Shown in pieces: positions 17,177 through 25,409 of a DNA stretch of 64,000 bases (within the stretch, counting starts at the first letter, position 1; each line of letters begins with the position of its first letter). The stretch is from NCBI RefSeq assembly GCF_002355335.1, contig NZ_AP014946.1:1-64000 (forward strand). The letters are read 5' to 3'. Below the pieces are notes generated by a model, which saw nothing but the letters and a program-made list of their open reading frames with translations, was not told where the DNA came from and did not search any database. Source of the stretch: Variibacter gotjawalensis. Its GTDB lineage: Bacteria; Pseudomonadota; Alphaproteobacteria; Rhizobiales; Xanthobacteraceae. A program made the position numbers and the translations under genes.

Positions 17177-18804
17177 TAAACGTCCTGCTGGTAACGGCCC
17201 TTCTTCTTCAATTCGGCAACGAAGGCGATCGCCTCATCGGTCGACCGCGCGCCATGCTGCGCGCAGATATCGACCAGCGCGCCCTCGACATCCTTCGCCA
17301 TCCGCTTCGCGTCGCCGCAGACGTAAAGATGCGCGCCTTCGGTCAGCCATTGCCAGATATCGCGGCCGACTTCACGCATGCGGTCCTGCACGTAGAATTT
17401 CTTCTCGTTGTCGCGCGACCACGCGAGCGACAAGCGCGTCAGCACGCCGGACATCTTCATGCGATTGAGCTCTTCCGCGTAGAAGAAGTCTGTCGCCGAG
17501 CGCTGATGTCCGAAGAACAACCAGTTGCGTCCGACCGCTTTCGCCGCAGCACGTTCGTGCAGAAAAGCGCGGAACGGCGCGACGCCGGTGCCTGGGCCGA
17601 TCATGATGATCGGCGTCGTCGGATCGTCCGGCAGACCGAAGCCGTGCGCGCGCTGTACGTAGATCTTGATCTTATCGCCCGCGTTCGCGCGTTCGGCGAG
17701 GAAGGTCGACGCGACACCAAGCCGCTTGCGGCTCTTGATCGTGTAGCGCACTGCGTCGACAGTGGTCGATAGCCGACCCGGCGTTGCCAGATTGCTCGAC
17801 GAGATCGAGTAAAGACGCGGCTGCAGCGGTTCGAGCGATTCGATGAAGGCTTCGGCGTCAGGCCGCACGCCGGAGAATTTTTCCAACGCGCCGAGCACGT
17901 CGAGCGTCGCCGCATCGCCATCCGGGTCTTCACCGGCCGCAAGTGCCTTCGCCTTCTGCCGCCGATCGCCGCCGGTCAGGTACGAGAACAACTGGAACAG
18001 CGAATCCGGTGCCGGAGCCAACGACACGTCGTTGATCAGCACATCGCGCAGCGTCTTGTCACCGACGCGCGTGTAGGAACTCGCGCCGATCGCCGAAATC
18101 ACGCCCTCGACGAGATTGACGTCGTTAGTCGGGAAAATGCCGAACGAGTCGCCGACCACATAGTCGAGCCCGCACTGCGACAGATCGAAATCGATATGCC
18201 AGGTGTCCTTCTCGGAACCGTCCTTGTTGAGTCGCCGGCGCCCGACAAACATCGCCTCCGTTGGATTGTCGCGCGAGCGCCCGACCTCTCCGGCAGGTAC
18301 CGCCGGCGCTTCGCCTTTCGCCGCCGCTGGGGCAGGAGCCGCCGGCTCGCTGCCGATCTCGGCATGCAGTGCCTTGAGCATGCGCGCGGTTTCCTTGCCG
18401 CCCGGAACACAGAGGTTCAGCCGCTCCTCTTCGCGCAGGAACAGAACGTCAGAATATTTCTCGCACGTGTAACCGCACTGGCCGCAATCCTGCTGCGCCA
18501 TCGCGGCCATCATCTTCCGCCGCAGCGGCCGCCCTTCGGCGAGCTTCATGCGGTCCGCCATCGCCATCGTCTGATCGTGCCACGGCGCCTCGCCGTCATC
18601 ACCGTCGTCGAGCGGACCCTTGGCCTGCGCCGCGCCACCCGGCATCAAGGCAGCGCCCTGTTCCGCTGACAGCGCCGTGACACTAAGGTTGTCGAGCGAG
18701 ACGAGCCCGGCAAAGAAGCCGTTGAGCCACGTGCGCTGCTCATCGTTGAACGGCGCCGTTTCCGGCACCAGCATTGCCATCGGCGGTGTTACGTTCTGCG
18801 TCAT
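17173..18804 (-). CDS. CysJ-like sulfite reductase flavoprotein-type subunit with an N-terminal Fe-S domain
   Basis: A 543-residue electron-transfer protein. The C-terminal two thirds are a ferredoxin-NADP reductase module like CysJ: RLYSISSSNL for FAD, MIGPGTGVAPFRAFLHER for NADPH, and the terminal DVY typical of the family. The flavodoxin domain of CysJ is absent. In its place, around residues 100-150, is CGQCGYTCEKYSDVLF with a distal LCVPGG, a four-Cys pattern like the PF04060 [4Fe-4S] domain. It sits between nirA and nasA with 4-nt overlaps on both sides, so it most likely passes NADPH electrons to NirA. The partner is inferred from context. Confidence 0.82.
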   Translation of the reverse strand: MTQNVTPPMAMLVPETAPFNDEQRTWLNGFFAGLVSLDNLSVTALSAEQGAALMPGGAAQAKGPLDDGDDGEAPWHDQTMAMADRMKLAEGRPLRRKMMAAMAQQDCGQCGYTCEKYSDVLFLREEERLNLCVPGGKETARMLKALHAEIGSEPAAPAPAAAKGEAPAVPAGEVGRSRDNPTEAMFVGRRRLNKDGSEKDTWHIDFDLSQCGLDYVVGDSFGIFPTNDVNLVEGVISAIGASSYTRVGDKTLRDVLINDVSLAPAPDSLFQLFSYLTGGDRRQKAKALAAGEDPDGDAATLDVLGALEKFSGVRPDAEAFIESLEPLQPRLYSISSSNLATPGRLSTTVDAVRYTIKSRKRLGVASTFLAERANAGDKIKIYVQRAHGFGLPDDPTTPIIMIGPGTGVAPFRAFLHERAAAKAVGRNWLFFGHQRSATDFFYAEELNRMKMSGVLTRLSLAWSRDNEKKFYVQDRMREVGRDIWQWLTEGAHLYVCGDAKRMAKDVEGALVDICAQHGARSTDEAIAFVAELKKKGRYQQDVY

Positions 18805-20561
18805 GCGGCAGCCCCTTCCGCAAACATCGTGCGCAGCGCCTCGATCTCGTGACGGCGTGTGAACGCAAGGAAACTTTCGTCGGCCGACTTGCGATGCGCG
18901 AGATAGCCCTTCAGCACATGCTCGATGGTGCGCGGCGCGTCCTCAGCTTTGACATCACGGAAGACTTCGCGCGCAATCGTTGCGTCAGGCCCGAACCCGC
19001 CGCCGACATGCACGTGATAGCCATCAACCGTATCGCCATCGTCGTTGGTCGCAACGCGCGCACCAATGAGACCGACGTCGCCGATGTAATGTTGCGCGCA
19101 CGAATGGTGGCAGCCCGTGAGGTGGACATTGACCGGCGTATCGAGCGCGACGCGCTCCTCACACCACGCCGCGATCTCGTCCGCATTCTCCTTGGTGTGC
19201 GCGGCTGCGAAGCGGCAGCCGGTCGCCCCCGTGCACGCGACAAGACCCGAGCGGATCGCGTTCGCGTCTGTCGAGAGGCCGAGCGCCGCGATCGCCGCTT
19301 TGGCCAACGCGATATTCTCATCACGCACGCCGGAGATCAGCAAATTCTGCCAAACCGTGAGGCGGATATCGCCGTCGCCCAGCTCGGCCGAAATCTTTGC
19401 AAGACCGCGCATCTGCGCGACCGTCATCTTGCCAAGCTTCAGCGCGACGCCGATCCAATTCAGCCCCGCCTGCTTCTGCGGGTAGACGCCGATATGCGCC
19501 GCACGATTGAAAGCCGGGCGCGGCGCGACGGCTTCCGGCGGCACGCGCACGAATTTCGCGCCGAGCTTCTCCTCAACCGCGGCGAGGAATTTCTCGAAGC
19601 CCCAGGCGTCGAGCACATATTTGAGCCGCGCCTTGTTGCGATCCGTGCGATCGCCGTGCGCGATGAAGACGCGCACGATTGCATCGGCAACCTTCGTCGC
19701 ATCGGCGAGTTTCACGATGACGCCGGTGTCGCGCGCAAAATCCTTGTGGCCCGTGATGCCGCCGAGCGCGAGTCGGAACCACAAGCCGGGCTCTGCGCCA
19801 AAACCTTCCTTCACCTCGACGGCTTGGAACGCGATGTCGTTGGTCTCTTCGAGCACCGGAATGAGCCCGGCGCCGTCATACGCAACGTTGAACTTGCGCG
19901 GCAGCCCGTATAGCGCGCGCTCGTTGAGAATATGGAAATGCCACTCGCGCGCATACGGCCGCGTGTCCAGCAATTCCTGCGGGTCGATCCCGGCCGTCGG
20001 TGTGCCAGTGACGTTGCGAATGTTATCGGCGCCGGAGCCGCGCGAGCAGAGCCCGAGATCCTGAATCTCCTCGACGACCGCAACCGCGCTCTTCGGTTCG
20101 ATCTCGCGGATCTGTAAGTTCGCGCGCGTCGTCACATGTGCGTAATGACCGCCATGACGCTCCGCGACATCGGCGACACCGGAAAATTGCCAGTGCTTAA
20201 GAATGCCGTTCGCGATCCGGAGGCGGCACATGTAGGACGATTGCGTCGGCGCAACGTAGAAGAGGCCGAAGTAACGCCAGCGAAAATTGTCCGCTGGCTT
20301 CGGAGGCTGGTTCGCATCCGCCTGTTCCTTGAAGCGGCCATAAGCGTCGAACGGATGTTCCTCGCGCTTGAACTTCTCCTGGTCGGAAAGCTTCTTGCCG
20401 CTGGCGATGACCGCGTCCTGCGCGGCGAAATGCTCCGCGTCCGGACCTTTGACGACTTCGGCACCGCCACCGGGCTTCGCACGCGTCGCCCGCGCCGCCG
20501 TGATTCCGGAGACGAATCCTTCGAGATAGCGTTTCTGTTCGAGTGTGAAATCACCGGACAT
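18801..20561 (-). CDS. nirA: Ferredoxin-type assimilatory nitrite reductase NirA
   Basis: A 586-residue siroheme/[4Fe-4S] enzyme reducing nitrite to ammonium with six electrons. The cofactor ligands are seen as CTGATGC and, about 40 residues later, CHHSC (C-x5-C and C-x3-C). The duplicated ferrite-reductase halves are present (MCRLRIANGILKHWQFSGVA; VTTRANLQIRE). It starts immediately after the FAD oxidoreductase stop codon and overlaps the CysJ-like gene by 4 nt. A sulfite reductase is an alternative for the family, but the nitrate cluster decides for nitrite. Confidence 0.93.
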   Translation of the reverse strand: MSGDFTLEQKRYLEGFVSGITAARATRAKPGGGAEVVKGPDAEHFAAQDAVIASGKKLSDQEKFKREEHPFDAYGRFKEQADANQPPKPADNFRWRYFGLFYVAPTQSSYMCRLRIANGILKHWQFSGVADVAERHGGHYAHVTTRANLQIREIEPKSAVAVVEEIQDLGLCSRGSGADNIRNVTGTPTAGIDPQELLDTRPYAREWHFHILNERALYGLPRKFNVAYDGAGLIPVLEETNDIAFQAVEVKEGFGAEPGLWFRLALGGITGHKDFARDTGVIVKLADATKVADAIVRVFIAHGDRTDRNKARLKYVLDAWGFEKFLAAVEEKLGAKFVRVPPEAVAPRPAFNRAAHIGVYPQKQAGLNWIGVALKLGKMTVAQMRGLAKISAELGDGDIRLTVWQNLLISGVRDENIALAKAAIAALGLSTDANAIRSGLVACTGATGCRFAAAHTKENADEIAAWCEERVALDTPVNVHLTGCHHSCAQHYIGDVGLIGARVATNDDGDTVDGYHVHVGGGFGPDATIAREVFRDVKAEDAPRTIEHVLKGYLAHRKSADESFLAFTRRHEIEALRTMFAEGAAA

Positions 20562-21797
20562 TTACGCGGCCTTCTTAATTGCGGCAGTGCTGCGTTCGGC
20601 GAAAGCACGGCCGAACGCGAAGTCGGAGCGGATCGGCGCGATCGGCGCGCCCGAGCGAATGAGATCGAGATACCAGAGGCCATCCGCCGTATCGCCGAAC
20701 AGCACGGCGCCGACGAGCTTGCCGTCGCGGATGACGAATTTTTTGTAGAGGCCGATGCCGGGATCCGAGAGCACGATCTGCTCGGTGCCCGCGCTGCCCA
20801 TGAAATCGCCGGCCGAAAACACACCGACGCCCGAGACCTTCAAATTCGTCGCGAGCGTACTGCCCGCATACAAATCCGTCGGCTGTCCGGCGAGACGCGA
20901 TGCCAGCACGCGCGCCTGCTCGTAAGCTGGCTCGACAAGGCCGTAGCAAACGCCACGGTGCTCGGCGCATTCGCCGATCGCGTAGATACCCGATTGGCTC
21001 GTCTGCATCCCGTCGTCGACCACGATGCCGCGCCCGACATTGAGCTGCGCGGCTTGCGCGAGTTCGGAATTTGGCCGCACACCGGCCGCGACGACGACGA
21101 GATCGGCCGGCAGAACCGTGCCGTCGCGCAGCTCGACCGCTTCGGCGCACCTTGTCCCGGCAACCCGCGCCGTCTCGGCGCTGAGATGCACCGTAATGCC
21201 GCGTGCTTCGAGCGCGGCTTTGAGCATCGCGCCGGCGCGAACATCGAGTTGCCGCTCCATCAAGCGATCCATCAGATGCACGATGTGTACTTTGGCGCCC
21301 GCGCGCGCGAGCCCGTAGGCGGCTTCGAGACCGAGCAGGCCGCCGCCGATGACGACGACGCTACGCCCCTGACCCGCCGCGGCTTCGATTGCCGCGACAT
21401 CGCGCAGATCGCGGAAGGTCAGCACACCAGGCAAATCCATGCCGGGCGCCGAAAGCCTGATCGCGCGCGAACCCGTCGCGAGCACGAGCTTGCCGTATGG
21501 CAGCGTCGCACCGCCCGCGAGCTTGACGCGGCGGATCTGCGTGTCGATGCCGATCGCTTGATGACCGTACAAAAGCGTCACACCGCGCTCCTGCCACCAC
21601 GCCTTGGATTTCAGATCGATGTCGGTGCGCTCGACTTCACGCGCCAGCAGCGAGGAGAGTAGGACGCGATTGTAGGCAAGCGCCGGCTCCTCGCCGACCA
21701 CCGCGATGGCGTAACGGCCAAGCGCGCGCGTCGACAATTCGTCGACCAGACGCGCGGCCGCCATGCCGTTGCCGATGATGACAAGAGGCTCGCTCAT
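20562..21797 (-). CDS. NAD(P)/FAD-dependent oxidoreductase of the nitrate assimilation cluster (NasB/NirB N-terminal type)
   Basis: 411 residues from the ATG at 21797 (MSEPLVIIGNGMAAARLVDEL). It has two Rossmann folds: the N-terminal GNGMAA for FAD and VVVIGGGLLGLEAAYGLARAG for NAD(P)H, with LATGSRAIRL between them, and the IYAIGECAEHRGVCYGLVEPAYEQA segment of NirB-type reductases. It corresponds to the first module of the NADH nitrite reductase large subunit but stops before any Fe-S or siroheme domain. It is likely an electron donor to NasA (through its BFD domain) or to NirA. It starts 5 nt after nrtD and abuts nirA. Confidence 0.85.
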   Translation of the reverse strand: MSEPLVIIGNGMAAARLVDELSTRALGRYAIAVVGEEPALAYNRVLLSSLLAREVERTDIDLKSKAWWQERGVTLLYGHQAIGIDTQIRRVKLAGGATLPYGKLVLATGSRAIRLSAPGMDLPGVLTFRDLRDVAAIEAAAGQGRSVVVIGGGLLGLEAAYGLARAGAKVHIVHLMDRLMERQLDVRAGAMLKAALEARGITVHLSAETARVAGTRCAEAVELRDGTVLPADLVVVAAGVRPNSELAQAAQLNVGRGIVVDDGMQTSQSGIYAIGECAEHRGVCYGLVEPAYEQARVLASRLAGQPTDLYAGSTLATNLKVSGVGVFSAGDFMGSAGTEQIVLSDPGIGLYKKFVIRDGKLVGAVLFGDTADGLWYLDLIRSGAPIAPIRSDFAFGRAFAERSTAAIKKAA

Positions 21798-21802
21798 GCG
21801 CG

Positions 21803-22597
21803 TTACGCCGCTTCGACAAACCGATGCCGTTCGTAGAGAAACTCGAGCACGCGCTGGCGGCACTTGACGTAAGTCGGATCGCCGGCAAGCGCGAGACGCT
21901 TGCGCGGACGCGCCAGCGGAACGTCAAGCACTTCGCCGATGCGCGCCGACGGACCGTTCGTCATCATCACGATGCGATCCGAAAGAAGCACCGCCTCGTC
22001 GACATCGTGAGTGATCATCAGCACGGTGTTGCCGAGCTTAGCGTGGATCGCCATCACGGAATCTTGCAGATGTGCGCGCGTGAGTGCATCGAGTGCGCCG
22101 AACGGCTCGTCTAGCAGCAATACCTTCGGCTCCATTGCGAGCGCCCGCGCGATGCCGACGCGCTGCTTCATACCGCCGGAGATTTCCGACGGGCGCTTGT
22201 CCTTCGCATGCCCCATCTGCACGAGATCGAGGTTGTGCATCGTCCAGTCGTGGCGCTCCTGCCGCGACTTCGTTGACGAAAACACCTTGTCCACCGCGAG
22301 GCGCACGTTGTTGTAAACCGTCAGCCACGGCAGCAGCGAGTGGTTCTGGAACACGACCGCACGATCCGGACCCGGATCGTTGACTTCTTTGTTCTCCAGC
22401 AGCACCGCGCCGTTCGTCGCCGGCGTCAGACCAGCGACGATGTTGAGCAACGTCGACTTGCCGCAGCCCGAATGGCCGATGATCGAGACGTACTCGCCCT
22501 TCTGAATCGAAAGGCTGACGTCGTTCAGCACTTCGCTCGTCTGGCTGCCGCGCTTGAAGCTTTTGAACACGTGTTCGAGCTTGAGATAGGCATTCAT
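21803..22597 (-). CDS. nrtD: Nitrate ABC transporter ATP-binding protein NrtD
   Basis: A 264-residue ABC ATPase energising nitrate import with NrtA and NrtB. Walker A is GHSGCGKST (about residues 41-49), the signature is SGGMKQRVGIARALAMEPK, and Walker B is VLLLDEPFGALD. The switch His is in ITHDVDEAV. Sequence style matches the NrtD/SsuB/TauB group; the neighbours fix nitrate as substrate. The gap to nrtB holds a rhizobial palindromic repeat. Confidence 0.92.
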   Translation of the reverse strand: MNAYLKLEHVFKSFKRGSQTSEVLNDVSLSIQKGEYVSIIGHSGCGKSTLLNIVAGLTPATNGAVLLENKEVNDPGPDRAVVFQNHSLLPWLTVYNNVRLAVDKVFSSTKSRQERHDWTMHNLDLVQMGHAKDKRPSEISGGMKQRVGIARALAMEPKVLLLDEPFGALDALTRAHLQDSVMAIHAKLGNTVLMITHDVDEAVLLSDRIVMMTNGPSARIGEVLDVPLARPRKRLALAGDPTYVKCRQRVLEFLYERHRFVEAA

Positions 22598-22614
22598 CGA
22601 TAAGTCCTTTCCTT

Positions 22615-22663
22615 GCGCATGATCTTTTCGGAAAACCGGTGTCCACTTTTCCGGATCATGCGC
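22615..22663. repeat. Rhizobial-type palindromic repeat inside the nrt operon
   Basis: An imperfect 49-bp palindrome begins GCGCATGATC and ends GATCATGCGC, with the middle TTTCGGAAAACCGG opposed by a related arm. It starts right at the nrtB stop codon and ends before the nrtD ribosome site. This wording is a common dispersed element in rhizobial genomes. In the transcript it can fold into a long hairpin that may stabilise the nrtA-nrtB part. Confidence 0.7.
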
Positions 22664-23560
22664 TCAGCTCGCTGCCGTGCCGCGGGTGACGAAATGCGCG
22701 ACCGCCGCGATGAAGCGGTCGAGCAGGAAGCCGATAGCGCCGATGTAGACGAGCGCGACCACGATGTCGGAGAGGCGCGAGGAGTTCCAAGCGTCCCAGA
22801 TGAAGAAACCGATGCCGACGCCGCCGGTGAGCATCTCGGCAGCCACAATCGCCAGCCACGAAAGGCCGATGCCGATGCGCAGGCCCGTAAAGATGTACGG
22901 CGCCGCTGACGGGATCATGATCTTCGTGAAGAACTCGAAGTGGTTGAGCCGCAGCACCGCCGCGACGTTGCGATAATCCTGCGGGATGTTTCGGATACCG
23001 ACCGCCGTGTTGATGATGATCGGCCACACCGACGTGATGAAGATCACGAAGATCGCGGAAGGCTGGCTATCGCGAAACGCTGCGAGCGAGATCGGCAGCC
23101 AAGCGAGCGGTGAGATCGTGCGCAGAACCTGGAAGATCGGATCGAGGCCGCGCATCGCCCAAACGGATTGGCCGATGATCGTGCCGAGGAGAATGCCGAT
23201 CACGCAGGCAAATCCGTAGCCGATCGCGACGCGTTGCATCGAGACGAGAACGCGCCAGCCGAGGCCGATATCCTGCGGCCCCGCGTTGAAGAACGGATGC
23301 AGGATGAGGTCGGAGGCCTCGCTCCAAATTTTCGTTGGCGACGGCAATGTCGCCGTCGGGCTCATGCAGAGTAGCTGCCAGACCGTGAGGATCAGCGCGA
23401 GCATGACAAGCGGCGGCGCTACGTTGGCGAGCGTGGCCCACAGCTTCGGCACAACCTTTTTCTGGAAATACGAAGGCTTCGGCGTTGCCAGCTTGAGCAC
23501 CGACGCACTCGCCGTCGTGACTGGCGCAGCGTTATCGGTTTTGAGAACCGTTACGTTCAT
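22664..23560 (-). CDS. nrtB: Nitrate ABC transporter permease NrtB
   Basis: A 298-residue inner-membrane protein with about six hydrophobic helices. The cytoplasmic coupling loop of ABC permeases lies around NVAAVLRLNHFEFFTKIMIPSAAPYI, with SWLAIVAAEMLTGG after it, as in NrtB/SsuC proteins. The N-terminal 40 residues are a soluble tail (Ala/Thr/Ser-rich, then FQKKVVPKLWATL). It starts 2 nt after the nrtA stop. Confidence 0.93.
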   Translation of the reverse strand: MNVTVLKTDNAAPVTTASASVLKLATPKPSYFQKKVVPKLWATLANVAPPLVMLALILTVWQLLCMSPTATLPSPTKIWSEASDLILHPFFNAGPQDIGLGWRVLVSMQRVAIGYGFACVIGILLGTIIGQSVWAMRGLDPIFQVLRTISPLAWLPISLAAFRDSQPSAIFVIFITSVWPIIINTAVGIRNIPQDYRNVAAVLRLNHFEFFTKIMIPSAAPYIFTGLRIGIGLSWLAIVAAEMLTGGVGIGFFIWDAWNSSRLSDIVVALVYIGAIGFLLDRFIAAVAHFVTRGTAAS

Positions 23561-23562
23561 CG

Positions 23563-24867
23563 TCAGACCTCCACGCGCTTGATCGAAAGACTCTTGAGAT
23601 ACGCGGACGGATTTTCCGGATCGAACACCTTGCCGTCGAAGAACGTCTCTTTGCCGCGCGACGGTGAGGCCGGAATGTCGGAGACCGACAGCGCCTTCGC
23701 GGCGTCACGCCACAGGTCTTCGCGGTTCACTTTGTCGACCATCGCCTTCACGTCGGTCGTTGCCTCAAACTTGCCCCAGCGAATGTCTTCGGTGACGAAC
23801 CACGCATCGTGACTCTTGAACGGGTAGGACGCATGGTCCTGCCAGAACTTCATGAACTGCTTGGTGCCCTTCTCGACGCGACCGTTGCCGTAGTTGATGT
23901 CGCCCTTGGCGCGGCCGATGATGTCGGCGACCGGCACGTTGAACCACTGGCGTTTGCCGACGATCGCCGCCATCTCGTCGCGGTTTTCCGGCTTGTCGCA
24001 CCACTGCTGCGCCTCCATCACGGCCATGATGATCGCGCGCGTCGCGTTCGGATTCTTGTCGACGAAGTCGGCCCGCATGCCGAGCGCTTTTTCCGGGTGC
24101 TTACCCCAGATCTCGCCGGTCGAGCAGGCCGTAAAGCCGATGCCCTGGTTGACCAGCTGTTCGTTCCACGGCTCGCCGACGCAGAACGCATCCATGTTGC
24201 CGACCTTCATGTTGGCAACCATTTGCGGCGGCGGCACCACGATGGTGGCGACGTCCTTGTCGGGATCGATGCCGCCAGCTGCCATCCAGTAGCGAATCCA
24301 GAGATCGTGCGTGCCGCCCGGGAACGTCATCGCAACGCTCACCTTCTTGCCATCGGCGATCTTCTTGGCGAAGGCCGCCTTCAGCGGCGAGGCATCGGCC
24401 GTGACTTTGAGGTCTTTGTATTCGTTGGAGACCGAGATCGCCTGCGCGTCGAGATTGAGGCGGGCCAAGATATACATCGGCGTCGGCACGTTGTTCTGCG
24501 TCACCTTGCCGGCCGAGATGAGATACGGCATCGGCGTCAGGATGTGCGCGCCATCAATGCCGTTGGCGGCGCCGCCGAGCACGAGGTTGTCGCGCGTCGC
24601 GCCCCACGAGGCTTGCTTGGAGACTTCGACATCCGGCACGCCGTGCTTGGCAAAGAGCCCCTTCTCCTTGGCGATCACGAGCGGCGAGGCATCCATCAGC
24701 GCGATGTAGCCGAGGGTCGCCTTCGTGGTTTCCGGAGCCGCCGCATGAGCCATATGCACGCCGCCAAGGAAATTCGCCTTCACGGCGGCAAACAGCACCG
24801 CAGTGCCAGCCGCCGACTTCAACAGCTTGCGGCGATTGATTCCCGAATTCCCGTTAGCCTTGCTCAT
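23563..24867 (-). CDS. nrtA: Nitrate-binding periplasmic protein NrtA
   Basis: 434 residues. The N-terminus INRRKLLKSAAGTAVLFAAV is a twin-arginine signal, so the protein is exported folded (cleavage near AHAAAPE). The binding-protein core contains VALIDASP-like YIALMDASPLVIAKEKGLF, PGGTHDLWIRYWMAAGGIDP and MDAFCVGEPWNEQLV, the pattern of NrtA nitrate/nitrite-binding proteins. First gene of the main operon; its start lies 34 nt after the run of U's in the attenuator at 24901-24938. Confidence 0.94.
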   Translation of the reverse strand: MSKANGNSGINRRKLLKSAAGTAVLFAAVKANFLGGVHMAHAAAPETTKATLGYIALMDASPLVIAKEKGLFAKHGVPDVEVSKQASWGATRDNLVLGGAANGIDGAHILTPMPYLISAGKVTQNNVPTPMYILARLNLDAQAISVSNEYKDLKVTADASPLKAAFAKKIADGKKVSVAMTFPGGTHDLWIRYWMAAGGIDPDKDVATIVVPPPQMVANMKVGNMDAFCVGEPWNEQLVNQGIGFTACSTGEIWGKHPEKALGMRADFVDKNPNATRAIIMAVMEAQQWCDKPENRDEMAAIVGKRQWFNVPVADIIGRAKGDINYGNGRVEKGTKQFMKFWQDHASYPFKSHDAWFVTEDIRWGKFEATTDVKAMVDKVNREDLWRDAAKALSVSDIPASPSRGKETFFDGKVFDPENPSAYLKSLSIKRVEV

Positions 24868-24900
24868 AGAAACCCTCTGTTGCTCGCCGGTCGACCGAAC

Positions 24901-24938
24901 AAAAAAAGCCGCAGACCGAAACGGACCCGCGAATGCGG
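24901..24938 (-). terminator. Leader attenuator upstream of nrtA
   Basis: On the minus strand CCGCA (24938-24934) can pair with TGCGG (24913-24909), directly followed by seven T's (24907-24901), a factor-independent terminator layout. An alternative outer stem is GCCGC (24959-24955) with GCGGC (24912-24908). It stands between the hexaloop hairpins and the nrtA start codon, so it should be the switchable terminator that NasT overrides. Confidence 0.65.
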
Positions 24939-24969
24939 ATGCCCTCCCAGTGCAGCGGCGTTGCTTGTC

Positions 24970-25004
24970 GGCCCGTCGTTGGACCTTCGGGCGCGCAAAC
25001 GCCC
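24970..25004 (-). promoter_or_regulatory. NasT (ANTAR) target: tandem hexaloop hairpins in the nrtA leader RNA
   Basis: Two adjacent 5-bp hairpins on the minus strand. P1 is GGGCG-TTTGCG-CGCCC (25004-24989) and P2 is GGTCC-AACGAC-GGGCC (24985-24970), separated by GAA. Both have six-base loops; P2 has the A1/G4 loop bases typical of ANTAR-bound RNA, while P1 keeps G4 but has U at position 1. Known ANTAR targets are such paired hexaloop hairpins ahead of a terminator, and nasT lies next door. Confidence 0.7.
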
Positions 25005-25020
25005 TTTCAGCTTGGAGCTA

Positions 25021-25036
25021 TTCAAGCCTCGTGCCA
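25021..25036 (-). promoter_or_regulatory. Sigma54-like promoter of the nrtA operon
   Basis: Reads TGGCACGAGGCTTGAA on the minus strand: a perfect -24 box (TGGCACG) and a -12 box TTGA where TTGC is the consensus, with the right 10-base spacing. The predicted start near 25011 falls just before the P1 hairpin at 25004. The -12 deviation keeps confidence moderate. Confidence 0.5.
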
Positions 25037-25149
25037 GTTCGACCGAGATCGGATTTTCTGTTTAAGGACAGAGTGATAGCTCAGCGTACGGTACGCCGCT
25101 CAGGTGGCTTCAACCCGAGATTTGCGGCCGCCCGTTAGGCAAAAGCCGC

Positions 25150-25170
25150 AATTTTGCGCAGTGCACAATT
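25150..25170. promoter_or_regulatory. Dyad upstream of the nrtA promoter, possible NtrC-type activator site
   Basis: A 21-bp imperfect dyad centred near 25160, whose core is TTGCGCAGTGCACAA. It lies about 130 bp upstream of the sigma54-like promoter, a normal distance for an enhancer-binding protein. It shares GTGCA with NtrC sites but is not a full match. Confidence 0.3.
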
Positions 25171-25254
25171 TTCGATCATGCGCCTTGGCTGCCTTCGCCT
25201 CGCCGGACTAGAGCCGAAAGCAGCTGGGGCTTTCTCCGCCTGATCTCCTCGAAG

Positions 25255-25390
25255 CTGTCATCCGGGAAGCTGCGGTGCTCGCGAAGCGAGCCGGCGGCTA
25301 TCCGGGATCCATGTACCCCACGCAAGCGCAGGGATACGTAGGTTCCGGATCGGCATCGCGGCTCACTTCGTGATCCGTCCGGGATGACAG
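25255..25390. repeat. Intergenic repeat, family C, copy 1
   Basis: Opens CTGTCATCCGGGAAGC and closes CCGGGATGACAG; in between are GGGATCCATGTA and GGGATACGTAGG. The same framework recurs at 33237 and 41665. It occupies most of the space between the nasS stop and the nrtA control region; no gene is seen in 25171-25409. Confidence 0.75.
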
Positions 25391-25409
25391 CCTGTGATTC
25401 TCAGGGTGA

